64,000 nucleotides of DNA from Quercus robur. Taxonomy: Eukaryota > Streptophyta > Magnoliopsida > Fagales > Fagaceae. The notes beneath the pieces are model-generated. The model made no database searches. It had not been told where the DNA came from and worked only from the letters and a program-made list of their open reading frames with translations. Position numbers and translations under genes: made by a program. The stretch lies in contig NC_065536.1 of assembly GCF_932294415.1 (NCBI RefSeq), positions 11,583,974 through 11,647,973 on the forward strand, read 5' to 3'. This document shows, in pieces, positions 26,150 through 39,800 of the stretch; within the stretch, counting starts at the first letter, position 1, and each line of letters begins with the position of its first letter.

Positions 26150-28557
26150 TTAAGTCGGTCTACAATCTACATGCAAGTGAATTTTCAAGTTATGTGGAGC
26201 TGTATATAAATTGCTGATTACAGGGAGATTGGTCAAAGCTTCTGAGTAATCCGGCAAGTTTGAATGATAGAAAAGATGTTTGTTTTTTCCTTATTATTTT
26301 GTAAGGATTGAAAATGCATGTTTTAGTTTAAACGTGAGCTAATTGTTTTTTCCTTATTATTTTGTATTGTTTATTACCTAGGATTGAAAAAAAAAGAATA
26401 AGTTTAAACGTGAGCAATATCAGTGCAAAATAACAGTGTCATATTGCCTACACACGTAGCTATGATCACCATGTTCTTTTTTTCTTTTTCTTTTTTTCCT
26501 TTTCTATTGTGTTTTAAATTATATAATAAAACTTTCTTTGGATGGAGGGTGTGTTAGGAAGATAAATCACCATGTTAATTTTTTTCCCTATTGTGTTTGG
26601 AGAGTGTATTGAGAGATAAATCATCAATCGTGTTCATTTTTTTCTCCCTGTTGTGTATTGAACTCTATAATAAACAATGAATCTTACTATATTGGACAAA
26701 GTATGTATTGAGAGATAACAACTTGGGAATGTTCTAATCAAAGAGTTAATATAACATATTAAGACATCTTTCTATTTAAATGTTTAAGCAAATTAAGTAT
26801 ATGGATTTAGTCTCATTTACATGTCTATATTCAACTAGAAAAGGAAAATATCAAATATGATCTATATTTCTTCTGTCTTTCCCCTCTTCTCTCTTGTCTC
26901 TCTTCTCCATTATAAGCATGCTGTTCATTAAACCATTGCAGCATTAATAAGATCTTGTAGCACTTGTAATATCTCTAAGGATCTCCTTTGTGTGCAGCAA
27001 GAAACATAGCTTTATTGATAGGTGGTTAAGAGTTTGGGCCTCATGGGATTAAACCCACCATTTCTAAATGGATGCGCATGCTATCAGACTAAAATTTATT
27101 TCAATATATTCATCCCATCCCAATTCGATCCAATAGAAGTAAGAAAGGACCAAATTTTTTCAATTAAATTGCAAACCCACTAATGCCTTGCTTTGCTAGT
27201 TTGGATGGTGGTAGTGCCCTGGGCCTTCGTTTTAGGTTATAAACCAGTCAGGAAACGAAAAAACAAAAAGAAAAACCCATAGGATATTGAAGTTCAACAA
27301 TAAAAATAAGGAATATAGGTTGCAGTGTGCATAAAAAAAGAAATGAACTGCAGAGAAATCAATAAAAGCATGAAGGTATGTGGCAGAAAATCCCTTATGC
27401 TAATGATATTTTCAATATTTAATTGTGTACAACAAAGATATTTATGTCCTTGAATTGGGGCAATACTTTGAATAAAATGAGCGATGCTACATCCTTCTTT
27501 GACTATGGAACAAAATACAACATAAAAAATAATAAAAAGGTTCTTGATTAAATTTGATTTTCAGAGGGCAAAATAATTCCTTGTCGTGGACTCTTAGTTT
27601 ATAAAGTCCAACTTTCAACAGTCAGCTAGATAAATTACTAGCTAGGAATTAATCTAAAAACATTGTGCTTTGGGAAGTTGATTAAAGAAGATTGGACTTC
27701 TTATTACAAATGTTTGCCGAATAATTTAAGCCCAAGTTTCCACACCATGTTCCTCTTTTCAAACAGTTTCATAATTGGAGCGAATTTTGGTACAGCTTGA
27801 TTGGATTGAATGGACTTGCGTGTCCTGCAAAAGAAGAAAATGTAAAATTTCAGAAGCCGGGATTGTGATTAAAGGCTACATAAGTGATGAGACTATACTA
27901 GATTTGATCACTTTTACATGGGACATTTGACTTGTGCCACGTCCATACACATAGCTCATTATCAAATTCAATCAGCTCGATGTAGCCTCATCAAGTGGGA
28001 ATATTAGTTTAAATCGAAGCCACAGGAATATCAAATTAATCTTTCTTTGCTTTCATAAACAGTCACATACACAACCTAGGACTCCCAACAAATCCATAAA
28101 ACAGGGTCTCATTTGGTAAAAATTGCAAGCTTTCAAGCATATCTTCCCATTGATATTACTTGAAAACTCAAAGAATAGTTGCACTCATCCTGTTGACATA
28201 TCAACACAAGAACCCCACCACTACAAACTTACACATCATCAATCATTACTTTAATTTCTATAAAAAAAAGTGATAATAATAATTTCGATGAAGGTGCCAG
28301 CCAATGGTGAACATGTAACAATGCCCTCATTAAATCAATCTACCATATGGTTCAATATGATATTTAGGTAAGGATGATCTTGCAAAATCGAATTTAAACA
28401 CTGATCATAAAATTAGGTTTTCCAATTTCTCAACAATGCATCAGAACAATTTGTTTTCTGTTGTTCCTACCCATCCCCGACACCCTTCATAAAAAAACAT
28501 AGAAATGTTAATTACTTCCCAGCTAATACTCAGTCAAAGCTTATTATAATAATAAAA
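26150..28557. other. Intergenic between CLE27 and seryl-tRNA synthetase
   Basis: The genes on either side are in convergent orientation, so both 3' untranslated regions should lie here. AT-rich with T-rich runs near 26470-26505. The phrases around TTTTTTCCCTATTGTGTTTGGA and TTTTTTCTCCCTGTTGTGT repeat loosely at 26510-26660. No gene recognised. Confidence 0.55.
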
Positions 28558-31500
28558 CTAGGCCTTCGGTTTCTTCCCTTTGGCTTCAGGGGCTGGTCTG
28601 ATCTTGAAAGGTAGGAAGGTCTTTCCACCCATAAATTCTCGTAAAGCTTCTGGTATCTCGACACCATTCTCCCTCTGGTAGTTCTCAAGAATGCAGCACA
28701 TGGTCCTCTCTGTTGCTGTGAGAGTAGAGTTCAACAAGTGCACATATTTCTTTGTCTGCTCATTGCTCTGCAACAGCACAAAATAACAGTGGGCAAACAA
28801 TCATAAATTTGAAAAAGTCATATAACATAAGAACTTGAGAAGTTGAATGCAGTCAATGCTAAAATCATGATATCAGAAATGTGCAATCTAGGTTCACTTG
28901 CCCATTTAAACCTAAAACCATTTTTATCATCCTCACAATAAAGGTTGGCTTTCTGTAAGATAGGCATTCACTTTCCTAGCGAGACTGATCAACAAGGCAT
29001 GATGATACAATTTATAACAGCAAACATTCCTTGCTTATGTTTGAAAGCATAAAGGGCCTATTAGAAATATTTATTTTCTTGTTATTTGGACAATCCTCAT
29101 TTTGGATCATCCCGAAAAGTCCAAAGCACTATAAACCTTTGCTTCTTAGCCATTATTAAAATTAAAACTTAGGATAGAGTATAGCTTTATAAAGGAAAAT
29201 TCATCAATATCTAGTGGGTGACGAATTTAAATTACTTGGACTTGCAGACAAATTTATAACAGCATTGAAATTTCTCCAAGTTTTTTTTTAGGATGAGTAA
29301 CTTTCACCAAGTTTTAATTCAAAAATTTTCCAATAAATTTGGTTGTTTGTAACCTTGTTTCTTGAAAATATACTCAATATTGCTGTTGATAGAGGATTCC
29401 AGCTCAGTATACACAAATAAATGGGAGGTGATAAAAGAGTTTGCATGATCTACCTTTTTCTGTCCATATCGGGTTTCCATTCTTCTTGCCTGATAGTCTG
29501 TACAGTTTGAACAAGACACCAGCTCTCTGTAAGCCTGAGATGCAGGAAACCATGCCTCCAAATCATACTTCTTTGAGGCAGCATCATTCAGAGCACCAGA
29601 AACAATAGAAACAACTTGATAGGGGAGGTTTAGCTGAAACATGAAAAAATAAATCAGATTCATAGAGAGAAAAGCAGTCAGAGGAATTCATATATATTAC
29701 CTCACGTTTCTCCTACATGAAGCACAGAGAGGGAAAGAGTCAACCTATACACAAAAGTATACCACTATGTCTTGACTTATACACAAATGTTCATACCAAA
29801 TACAAACATATCTGTATCTCTTAACTTGGAAGAAGATAGACATTGACCATCAAAACTTGTTCTTGGATCATCCATATCATGTGGCATTAACAAAACTAAC
29901 CAACTTGTTAATATGCTACTTAATAGTCTTAAAACATAAGGGAAGGAAAAAAGATTAAAGGAAAATTCAACACACCATCTTGTAGAAATCCTCAGAGTTT
30001 TTGATCATTTCCTCATGCATGTCCCAAGATTCATTATTATCAGGGCTGGTAATACAAAACTGCTCCACTTTCTCAAACTGATGAACTCTGAATATTCCCA
30101 GAGTATCTCGACCATGTGCACCAGCCTCTTTACGGAAGCAAGAGGAATATCCAGCATATCTGGAAAAATTGAATATTTATGAGCAAAAGGCCACCTTTCT
30201 AGTCGTAGGAACAAGCTTCAAGAAGATATTACAACCTTATTGGTAGCTCAGAAGGGTGGATCCAATCTTCCAGATGATACGCACAAAGTGGCTGTTCAGC
30301 TGTAGCAATCAGATATTTGTCATCTCCCTCACCTGTGACCTATTAAATGACAACTACTTCAGTTAGCTCACATACGTGTACATATGATGTGGGAAAATAA
30401 AGTGAATGAAGCATTCATTTTCTATGACGTCAGACCCTCCCGGGCTCCCACACTTTCTCCCCCATTTTCTTTTGTTTTCTTTTTCTGATAATTACTAGTA
30501 TAAAGAATGAGTGCATAAAAGGTGCATGAGAGGTAAATGAGAGGTAACTCACAAAAGTTAAAACAAGAACAGAGGAAGAAGAGAAGCAAAAATGCAAGAT
30601 ATTAAAAAGTCAAATAAAGAAAGATAAGGGGATATTTTCAAAATTTTACGAATGTTACCTTGTAAAGCTCTTCATCGAACTGTGCTAATTGAGCACACTT
30701 TGCCATGACCTCTTTTCTCATGAAGAATGGAGTTTGCAATAATGTATATCCCCTTTTCTCCAAAAAATCAAGACCAAAGTTAATAAGAGCTTGATTAAGA
30801 CGCACACCATCTCCTTTCAAATAGAAACCTCTGCCTCCAGCTATATCAGCACCTAAAGTTCACACATATTGGGATAAGTAATTAAATCAAATTAACATCA
30901 TCTAGAGTAGCATAGTATAAATCTATTGAGATTGTTTTAGTGATACAAAGCCTAGCAATGGTCTACAAAGGAGTAATAAATACAGGAAGTAGAAATGAAA
31001 GGACAAAAGAATGTGTTAAGATACTGAGTATAACTCGGAATGGCCAAGGAATATGATTCACACGTTTATTTATTTTTTTCCCACTGAGTATGAATTACAC
31101 AAACTCAGTAAGTTGACCACAATACATGGGTTAGAGTGCAATGAGTGAGTTGAAGCAACTAACCCACTATACTAAGAACAAACCGCTGGTCCAGGTTGAA
31201 TTGAACAAGAATATATGAAACTGTTGTCTAATTTACCGATTCATAATTTTAGTGACCATATTCCAGAAGCTTAACAAGTATACTTATTTATAAAAGTACA
31301 GATGCTAAAACCTCAGAGCTGATCAAGCTAGAATGAATAACTCCAGACACTTCAACCTAGATATAGGTGCTTTTCTACTTATTTAGTTTTTTCTTGTAGA
31401 GAAGTGAACAGAGATGTGGTTTGATTTTTCAAAAAAAGTCATGATGCAAATGCGTTTTGCAGTTACATTTGATCAACAATTTAGATTTCTGCAACCAGAT

Positions 31501-34134
31501 ATGGCCCAGAAAAAGTTGTAATCAGGTGAATCAATATAGATTTAGAATAAACCCAAAGAATTAAAAATGCAACTCATGAATTGAAAGCCAGGTACACTAA
31601 CTGTAAGCTGACATATTAAATTCAGCGCACGCAAGAGAAACAATAAACTAGAATAATGCTCCAATCAAGTCATAAAATATTAAAACCACCACAACGTGTT
31701 CAATATAAGAAAACCATCTTGCTTTCGAACTTTGAATGAAAGTAGTTTCCTAAATACCTTTCTTCAAATCTGCAATCCCAAGGAGCTCAACAAGATCAAC
31801 ATGATTCTTTAGTTTTGGCTCCAATCGTTTCTCACCCCATGATCGGACCACCTTATTGTTTGCCTGTAATACATGTTACAACTTCACAATTCAGAATAAG
31901 CATTAAATACAATAAAAAGGAAATGAAATTTGCCAACTCCAACACCTCGTCATTATCAACTGGAACTGAATCATGAACAAGATTTCCAATTAATAGCAAT
32001 TTTGAATTCAACTGCTGTAAAACTTCCCGAACTTCAGCTTCTTTCTCTGCTGCTGACTTCTTATTCTCCTCAGTATTCTTTATCATCTCACTGGCATCTT
32101 CACCTGCCTTTTTTTACAAACAAATTCTGAAATTCAGTTACATACCAGACAAACCCAAGAATTAATTAAAAAAATAAAAATCCAACAAGAACAAAATATT
32201 CAGAAGAAATAGATTGAAATACTAACAAATTTTAAGTCAAACAGCATTTGCCCACACAGAATTAATCCAATTCAAATCCCAAATTCTGGAGCTCATGACT
32301 CTTATACAGAAGAATGATGCTTTCTATATTTCAAAATACATCAGCTTACTTGCATGCGTACACCCGCCAAATGCTTAGTTTTTCTATTGCTTCAATATAC
32401 AGCAAGAAAATAATGGTTTAAAACTAAAGACTCCACTCTGAAGTCTATTCAATGAAACCCATCTTCAAACAACTTATTTCTTTTCCAAAACTAAAGAAAT
32501 CTAAATACTTTAAAAAGAATGTAATTAAGAATTAGAACAACCAGTATTTTCACTAAATTTTTCTGCTTTCTAAAGAATCTACACAAAAAACACTCAAGTT
32601 CCTGTTTAGCTTATACAGGAAATCTTTTTTAATGTTGAACCTGCATCGATACTGGCATGTGTCCCTTGGATCCCACCTACTTGCACCCTGAGGCCCCAAG
32701 TGAAGCATGTGCCACGACCAAATCTATCTTGTTCCCACTAGAACAGGACAGAAGCTAAACTACACAGGAAATTTTTTTAGGAAATTTGTTCTCTGAAAAA
32801 CTTTTAGAGGCTCCGCTACTATCATAATGGTTATTCTACACTCCTAATTATTTTTTTCCTAAATTTCAGGTACAGTATGTTACGCACTTTCTCAACATAT
32901 CTAATCATATACCCTAAAAGTTTTCAACTTTTCACCAACAAAAGCATGAAGCCATACTAAATATATGGCATATATATTTTTTTGTTGCTCTAATATAATC
33001 ACAAACAAGGATGTTTCTGTTGAAATATTTTCCGGTAAACCTTTATCAACATCCTCACCATTTGTGTTTTGATAAGAGTTTTTTTCATGGTGAAGCTTTT
33101 AACTTTCTCAAAATAAAGGTGTACAATGATCATTTATAATCCCTTACTTAGAGGGCATTAAGATTTTAAAAAACATGACATCATATATACCTCATATAAG
33201 GATCCTATACATTTTTTTATGAATCAAGGAGGGATCAGACCTTTTCACAGTGAAAATGTGAAATTCAATTTCATTTCTTTTATTAAATGAATCAAAATGG
33301 TTTCGTTTCATTTTTTTTCCTTTTAATCACTTCGTGTATCCACCCGTGTCAAGTAAAGTCCGAATAACACGACACCACAAGCAAGAATCACGTATTGAGT
33401 AACCCCAGGACTTGAACTGGAGACCTCACAGGGGGATTACTTATCACCAGAGTACTAAGATTTGAAATGACATGACACCATATACAGCTCAGCCCCGCAT
33501 AAGCATTCTCTTCATTTGTTTATGTAACAGGGAGGAATCAAATTATTTCGAAATGAAATTTAGTATTTTTAATAAGGAATCAATAAGACACACATGGCGC
33601 CATGTCATTTGAATTTGAAATCAGTAATCATCAGTATACTAAGATTTGAAAACTGATCACATTTGTTTACACAATCTATAAGCTTTATGTTTTTTTTTTT
33701 TTTTTAGATTTGTGAAAATTACAAACATCTTAAAGCAAGAAATGAAGTGGATCCTAATATTAAAAAAAAGTACGATCCGAAAACCCGAAACGAAAGAAAG
33801 GATATGAAAAGACTCACAATTCGAAGCTGAGCGACTTGCCTGTTGATCTTGTTGAAGTCCTTGCGAAGATTCTCCAGATCGAATTGAACTACAACCCAAA
33901 AAAAAAAAAAAAAAAAAAAAAAAACAAAACCCATATTCAAAAAACAGAGATCCAAACCAAAGATTTGGTAAAGAGAGAGAAAGAGAGAGAGAGATTTTTA
34001 CGTTGGCGCCATTGTTTGTCGATGGCGATGACTTCGTCGACGAGTTCGACGTTGGCGAAACGACGGCGTTGGGATTCGCGAATGAGTTCGGGGTTGCCAC
34101 CTTTCTCTACTCTGAAGAGATTGATGTCCAGCAT
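28558..34134 (-). CDS. Seryl-tRNA synthetase, cytosolic
   Basis: Charges tRNA-Ser (and tRNA-Sec in other lineages) with serine in the cytosol. Nine exons on the minus strand: 34134-34002, 33888-33818, 32107-31946, 31863-31758, 30852-30659, 30339-30236, 30159-29976, 29633-29454 and 28767-28558. Frame and GT-AG junctions hold throughout, giving 447 residues against about 451 in Arabidopsis. It starts MLDINLFR, the conserved cytosolic N-terminus, with no transit peptide. Residues about 30-115 form the tRNA-binding coiled-coil arm. The TAE serine-binding motif is at 235-237, class II motif 2 ([20 protein letters not shown]) at 265-284, the [10 protein letters not shown] block near 360-369, and motif 3 with its Arg at 399. 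A Lys-rich tail ends the protein. The acceptor of exon 3 (32107) has a weak pyrimidine tract but is the only one that keeps frame. Confidence 0.95.
33310..33475 (-). repeat. Possible tRNA-derived SINE in seryl-tRNA synthetase intron 2
   Basis: Read on the minus strand it has a B-box-like AGTTCAAGTCC preceded by an A-box-like TACTCTGGTGATAAG, and it ends in a pyrimidine-poor tail. A partial second copy of its 5' end lies near 33620-33650. I found no convincing target duplication, so this is weaker than the SINE at 52108. Confidence 0.4.
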
Positions 34135-34750
34135 TTTGAATCTATTATATTCTCTGCGTTTTTTGTCTGCAAACTGAAACTGTGAGGTGAAGAAGAAGAA
34201 GTGGAATAAAGTTGAGGTGGGAGAAAAGGTTTTGAGGTTTTGCTTTTTATTATCTTCTTCAAAAACCCTAAGCCTATTTAAGGTTGTGAAAAGACAAAAT
34301 AGCAAAAGAATAGTTGCTGTTTGGGATGTAGGGTGAGCCTAACCCTGCCTGGGAGAGGGCTTCTAAGAGAGAGAGAGAGAGAGAGAGAGAGATAAGGGAT
34401 TTAACCATGTACGTGTTAAAAACATTTGAAGGAATTAATTAAGTTACAAGGCTTTTGACGACAAATAGTATGATTTTCTTGCAATTGTAATATATGGTAC
34501 AATTTCAATTATGATAGAATCATGAAGAAGAATAGATGCAACTAAGCAATTGGTCTCTTAAGGATTCTATGATTGATTTCAATTTTTGTTTTTTTACTAA
34601 GGTGTTGTTATTATCATTGTTGTACCAATAATAGTAAGTATGAGTTTTACCTTTTTTTTTTTTTTTTGGTAATTTTAACGACATATTGCGTATTTAAAAT
34701 TTGATTTTTTAATAACAAATTTCTTTTATGGTAGTTTAGACTAAAGAATA
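34135..34750 (-). promoter_or_regulatory. Upstream region of seryl-tRNA synthetase
   Basis: Presumed leader and promoter of the minus-strand gene. Contains a (GA)n tract at about 34369-34392 and a T run at about 34652-34667. No TATA box was assigned. Confidence 0.35.
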
Positions 34751-35650
34751 GTATGTGTGAGAGGGAAGATCCAAATAAACAGGTCTAAACCCAAAAAGTC
34801 CCCATGAGCTAATGATAAAGGGGGAGGCCTAGACCAAACCAAATGAGCTTGAATGAAAGGGAATTGGCCCTGGCAAAACACATCTTGATCATGTCCAAGG
34901 ATAAGAGCCAAATGAACTAGTGGGAGTCACCATGACAGATTTCAAGAAGAAATGTTCGAGGATCACCCATGTCCAAGGAGTGACCCGACTTTAAAAACAT
35001 ATTTAGCACCTAATAAGCCTAAAAGGTATCATGGATGACCATTCAAACAAAGTAACAGTGGGATCCCAAATAAGGAAGAAGGAAGCTTCTAGAGGAAGCA
35101 ATCATCTCCTCCACATTAAATGCATCTCACCCACCAACTATGCCGCATTTTGATTGAATGACACTCCTGAATAGTGCTCCAATATCCTGTTACTCACTCA
35201 TTTAGCCTTAAAAGAATGGGAAGTAGAGGATGAGACAATTATCCTCACACACCTCATATCTACCCTACAAATGGACGATAAAGATGGATCCACCCTCAGT
35301 ATAAATAAAAGCTAATTCCTCATGCAAAGGGTATCCGAAAAAAAAAAAAAAAAAAAAAAAAACAAGAGAGCTTGAGAGAGAAAAGTGTAAATTCCTAATT
35401 AAAGAATTGTAGAGTGAGACCTGAGTTCTTTGTAATCCATCCTCCTCGGTCATCCCGAGGGAGGTCATATATTATACACGTTCTTGTTTTTATTATTATT
35501 TATTGTTAGTTATTTTTCTGCTATTGTGCTATCAAGATTTCTCCATAGCTAAATTATAGTCTATAGGCCCATCTTTACAAATTAGTTGTTACTTGTTAAG
35601 GCTAAGGCCCATATCCCATAGGTAAGCGATTTTAGCCCACATAGTATTAT
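34751..35650 (+). mobile_element. Probable LTR remnant
   Basis: Less AT-rich than its surroundings, with a TATA-like CAGTATAAATAAAAG near 35300 and then CGAGGGAGGTC, TTCTTGT and other features that suggest U3-R-U5 order. I could not find matching ends or a target duplication, so the limits are approximate and the call is tentative. Confidence 0.35.
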
Positions 35651-35835
35651 ATGAAATATATATATATATATATATATATTACTAATTTGAAATCGTTTGC
35701 AGCCATTCTCATGGTTAGGTAAACTATGAGTTTTTATTGTTTTAAAAAGGATTTTTAGCTAATAACATTGAGGTAGTGAGATTGAGTGGGATGTCGACAT
35801 TTTTTTAGTGCCGTGTGTTTCATCCGACGTTACTG

Positions 35836-35919
35836 AGAGGAGAGAGTTGGATGCTTTATAAGTGCCTAATAAAGCTAAGAGGAGAGAGTTGGATGCTTTA
35901 TAAGTGCCTAATAAAGCTA
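35836..35919. repeat. 42-bp tandem duplication
   Basis: Two adjacent copies of a unit containing GGAGAGAGTTGGATGCTTTA and AGTGCCTAATAAAGCTA. They look identical by eye. Confidence 0.8.
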
Positions 35920-36883
35920 CCTTTTACAAGTTAAAAACATTTCTTTTAAGTTGAGCTTGAGATTTACACCTATAAATTCTTCATCCACTAGCCTCCCACT
36001 TACTTAACCAAATAAGAAAAAAGAAAAAGAAAAAAATATTGAGGTAGGGCTTGGGGCTCTCTCCAATACCTTCTTTAGGTACCGAATTAATAGTACGTAT
36101 CAGTTATAAAAAAAAAAAAATGCAAAGCAAGAAAAGCATTGACACAACGTGCAAATTCTATTTGGAATTGTCGAAGATCATCCTTTACATTTTTAAAACT
36201 AAAAAGGCCTTTGCAGCTAGTGATGTCCAATAAATGTTTATTATCAGATGAGTATTAGTTACAGAATTTGTTATCAGATAATAATGACATACTATATCTC
36301 AAAAGAAAAGCTAGATTGAGAAAACAATATTACTCATCACTCATTTCACAATTCACATTGTATTCCGCCACCACCAACATAAATAAAACACTGGTCTTGA
36401 CCTGAAATTCTACATATGTTGCACAATGAAATTATTTTTATTTCACAAACAAGAACATTCTCATTATCATTATTCCCTCTCAACTCATAATACTCTTTCC
36501 CAGCTCTATTTCTAGGTATATGGGTGTTTTATTTATCAACACTTTCTGAACATACATAGACAAAACAACACAATAATACAACACTTCTACATCCAATTGC
36601 TAAGCTATGATTTCTACCAAAAAGAATGATGATCCGTAAAGAAAAAGAAAAAGAAAGATTGAATTGTATACTTGGCCTGATCAAAACTGAGCACGCATTT
36701 GTTTATCAAGATCTTGAAATTCAAATTGTTGTTTCTCTTTCCCTTGCGTGATTCTTATGGTCAAGCACCTGCAATTAGTTCCCCGAAAGCCTCATTCCAG
36801 AGGAGACAATTGACTTGGATTTTGATCACAGCCGAAGAGCTCTTAAAGCCTTCACAAACTTCTTTTTGAACGGTTCCTTCTCA
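35920..36883. other. 3' region of the synergin-like gene and spacer
   Basis: The 3' untranslated region of the minus-strand gene should occupy the right part (about 36600-36883). No other gene seen. Confidence 0.45.
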
Positions 36884-39800
36884 TCAGCTACCATGAATTT
36901 GAGGCAAATTAGGAGGATCACAACTTATTAGATTTGCCCACATGTTTGCAAGTGTGAGAAAGTAGTGCTCCCCATTCCAAGCCACCAGTCTCAAGCCTGA
37001 TTCAGGCAAATACAGAGAAGGTTAGAAAATTCAGGCTTTTTCCACCACCCACCAAAAACAAAAGATAAAAATGAACTCAGAAATTGAGATTGGGTCAAAG
37101 ATGGTCAGAATTTAAAATAAGATAGTAGGGTATTATAATTTTTTTGTATCAATTTATAAGCACCAGACAGCCAAGTCAAACATAGTCATCCTCGCATATC
37201 ACACTATCTTTTTGGACTAAAAAATTTAACTTCATTAGATAAGCTAACGACAGATGCTTGCAAAATATTACAATTTGATAAAAATGGCAAACCACCAATG
37301 CAAAGGAAGAAATTTGCAAACTAGAGATGCTTGCAATATATTAAAATTTGATGAAAATGACAAAAGACTCTCCCACTCTAGGCTTTGATTTTCTTTCTGT
37401 TACTTTGAAAGTAGCTGCTTCAGCTTCAGTCAAGTAATGTTCTTAGATTGATGACCAAAGTAAGAAATTTGCATCACAGCTCCAATTATTTATTCCATTT
37501 ACATATAATTTTTCCTCAATCCATTTCATATATAAAATTATCTAAAAGAATTTCTTAATCATGGACACCTGAGAATGCCAATAAACCAGCGGGTGGCAAT
37601 AAATCCAAAACCCATGCAAAGGAAAATGGTTATTTTCATGGCTTGGAATAGCTTAATTGACCCCTGAGAGCTATGAAATCAATATACCTGGTACAATTCC
37701 GGCACTCAAGGCTGACAAGTGACATATAGGTTGTTGTCCAGAGAAAACATGATTTTGAAGTGCAAGTTCGTCAATATCATGAATATACTTGATAGATTCC
37801 AGCAGTGCCTTTATAGTTCCATCATACTCGAAATCAATAGGATCAGAAATACTCTTGAGAGCATCTTCAATTCCTGAACTTGACCATATACTATAACATT
37901 CACCTAGAAGGCCAACCAAGCCAGCGTTATCCGTAGAAGTTAGTAATAGCCACAGCTTGTGAATCTTGGTTGAGGCTCGAAGAACTTCAACTACTCTGTA
38001 AATTTCTCCAAGGGCAAGGATATACCGCTTCCCTGTATTTTCAACCCTCAAAAAATAAACAATTAGGATAAAAATTAAGCTCAAAAGAATCTACCCTTTG
38101 TTTTTTAGAAAAAGAAAATAAGTGTAAGACTATGTAAAAAGGGATCTGCCATGATCATTAAGGTGCATACACCTTGAGGTTCAGATAATATTTGACTTTG
38201 AACATTCTTTTGTAATGACTCCTTCCAAATTAAGGCTCCATGTTTCAGCTCTTGAGCACAAACAGAGAGTATTTTAGACCAGGTTGAAACATAATACTGT
38301 TGCTCCTCCGCTGATCCCAATTTTAGAATTGTTACTGCTGATGCCACTTCTTTTAGGAGATCAATAGCTGATCTGATATCCTTTTCTGCCTGTTAAAAAA
38401 AAAATATACATGGTGAGATAAAAGGCCAAAGTCTAATAAGCAGAATATTATGACCGATACAAATTGTGTAAGTGTCTTGAAAGACATCATTTTTTGTTTT
38501 TTTTTTTTTTTTTTGGTGGGGGGGGGGGGGGGGGGGGGGGTTGTTCAAAAAATGGAACATTGGTTGTAAGCATTGTTGGGACTCCACATATCCCATTGCG
38601 CCAAATTCAGAACCGCTTGATGAGATGCATAGAATCTAAAAATTAGAGTTCATCACTGTTTCCTTAAGGTCCTATGGAATTGAACCCCAGAAAAGACATA
38701 CGAAAGAACTACTTAAACAATGAAAAAACAAGGAGGAAACCTAATGCTGGCATAATTTCTAACCCAAATAAAATATAAAATAAAAAGGGAGGGAGAGGGA
38801 GGGAGGAGAATGGCAGCAAACAAGGAAACAATATTTCTTAGAACCAGCAAAAACCAGTTCTCAACAATTGCATTTAATTTCATCGCACATGCTACTCTCT
38901 AAGTCAAACTTGAACAAAAAACATAAGCCAAACAGCTTATAATAGTTAAAATTTGCTCAAATTACTGCAAGCAGTTAAAGCACAGTTTCAGTATTAGAAT
39001 TGAAAAATCAAATATATTGACCATAATACAAAAAAATGTAAGTATCTAAAGTTATTTGAGTTAACTCATTGTACATATATTAATGCATGTTCTGATCAGA
39101 ATATTATGACATGAAACTCTCAAATAGAGAAGCATTTAGCTAAAATATAAGATGCTTTCTAGTTCATCATCACAAATCAATGTGAAAGATGCATACCAAT
39201 GACAATCTTCTTGATAACTCATATTCAGACTCAAGCACTTGGAACTTTGGTTCCTGCAAAACTTCAGGAAGTTCATTGAAGTGTATATTTCTTTGGGATA
39301 GATGCTCAGACAGGTCTTCTTCAGATATCAGATTATCTTCGTGTAATTCATTATAGAATTTCTACAAAGGAAAGAAACAAGAAAGATAACAAGGTGAAAG
39401 ACCCATTAAAAAATGTTGCTCATCAAAGAAGATATAATAATAATTCTAAAACAAACTAATCAAAAGAAAAAACTAAACGTGGTTTAAAATGAGCATTAGC
39501 AAACCAATTCAAAATGAGGCAAAAAAAATATTTAACAGGTGTGTTATTGATGAGAGAGAGAGAGAGAGAACAATACAATATCCACTCCTAAGATGCTTAT
39601 ATAAATTGGTTAAAGAGAGAGGATCCAATCTCTAGAAGCCATGATCTCATTGAATAAATTTATTACCATTTAAGATAAACAGACAAGTTAATATGCTTCT
39701 ATACAAGTTTCTTAAGCTTTTCAGTCAACTCAAAACATGAAGTCAAACAGAAATAGTAAAAGCAATAATAAGCCAAGAAATACACGTGAAAAAGTAAAGT

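Noticed and set aside
33657-34100. 147-codon minus-strand ORF in another frame than seryl-tRNA synthetase
   Set aside because: It crosses an intron and a poly-T stretch; the true exons lie in different frames with conserved SerRS sequence.
34751-35650. Full-length LTR call for the 34.8-35.6 kb region
   Set aside because: No matching ends or target duplication could be found, so it is listed only as a tentative remnant.
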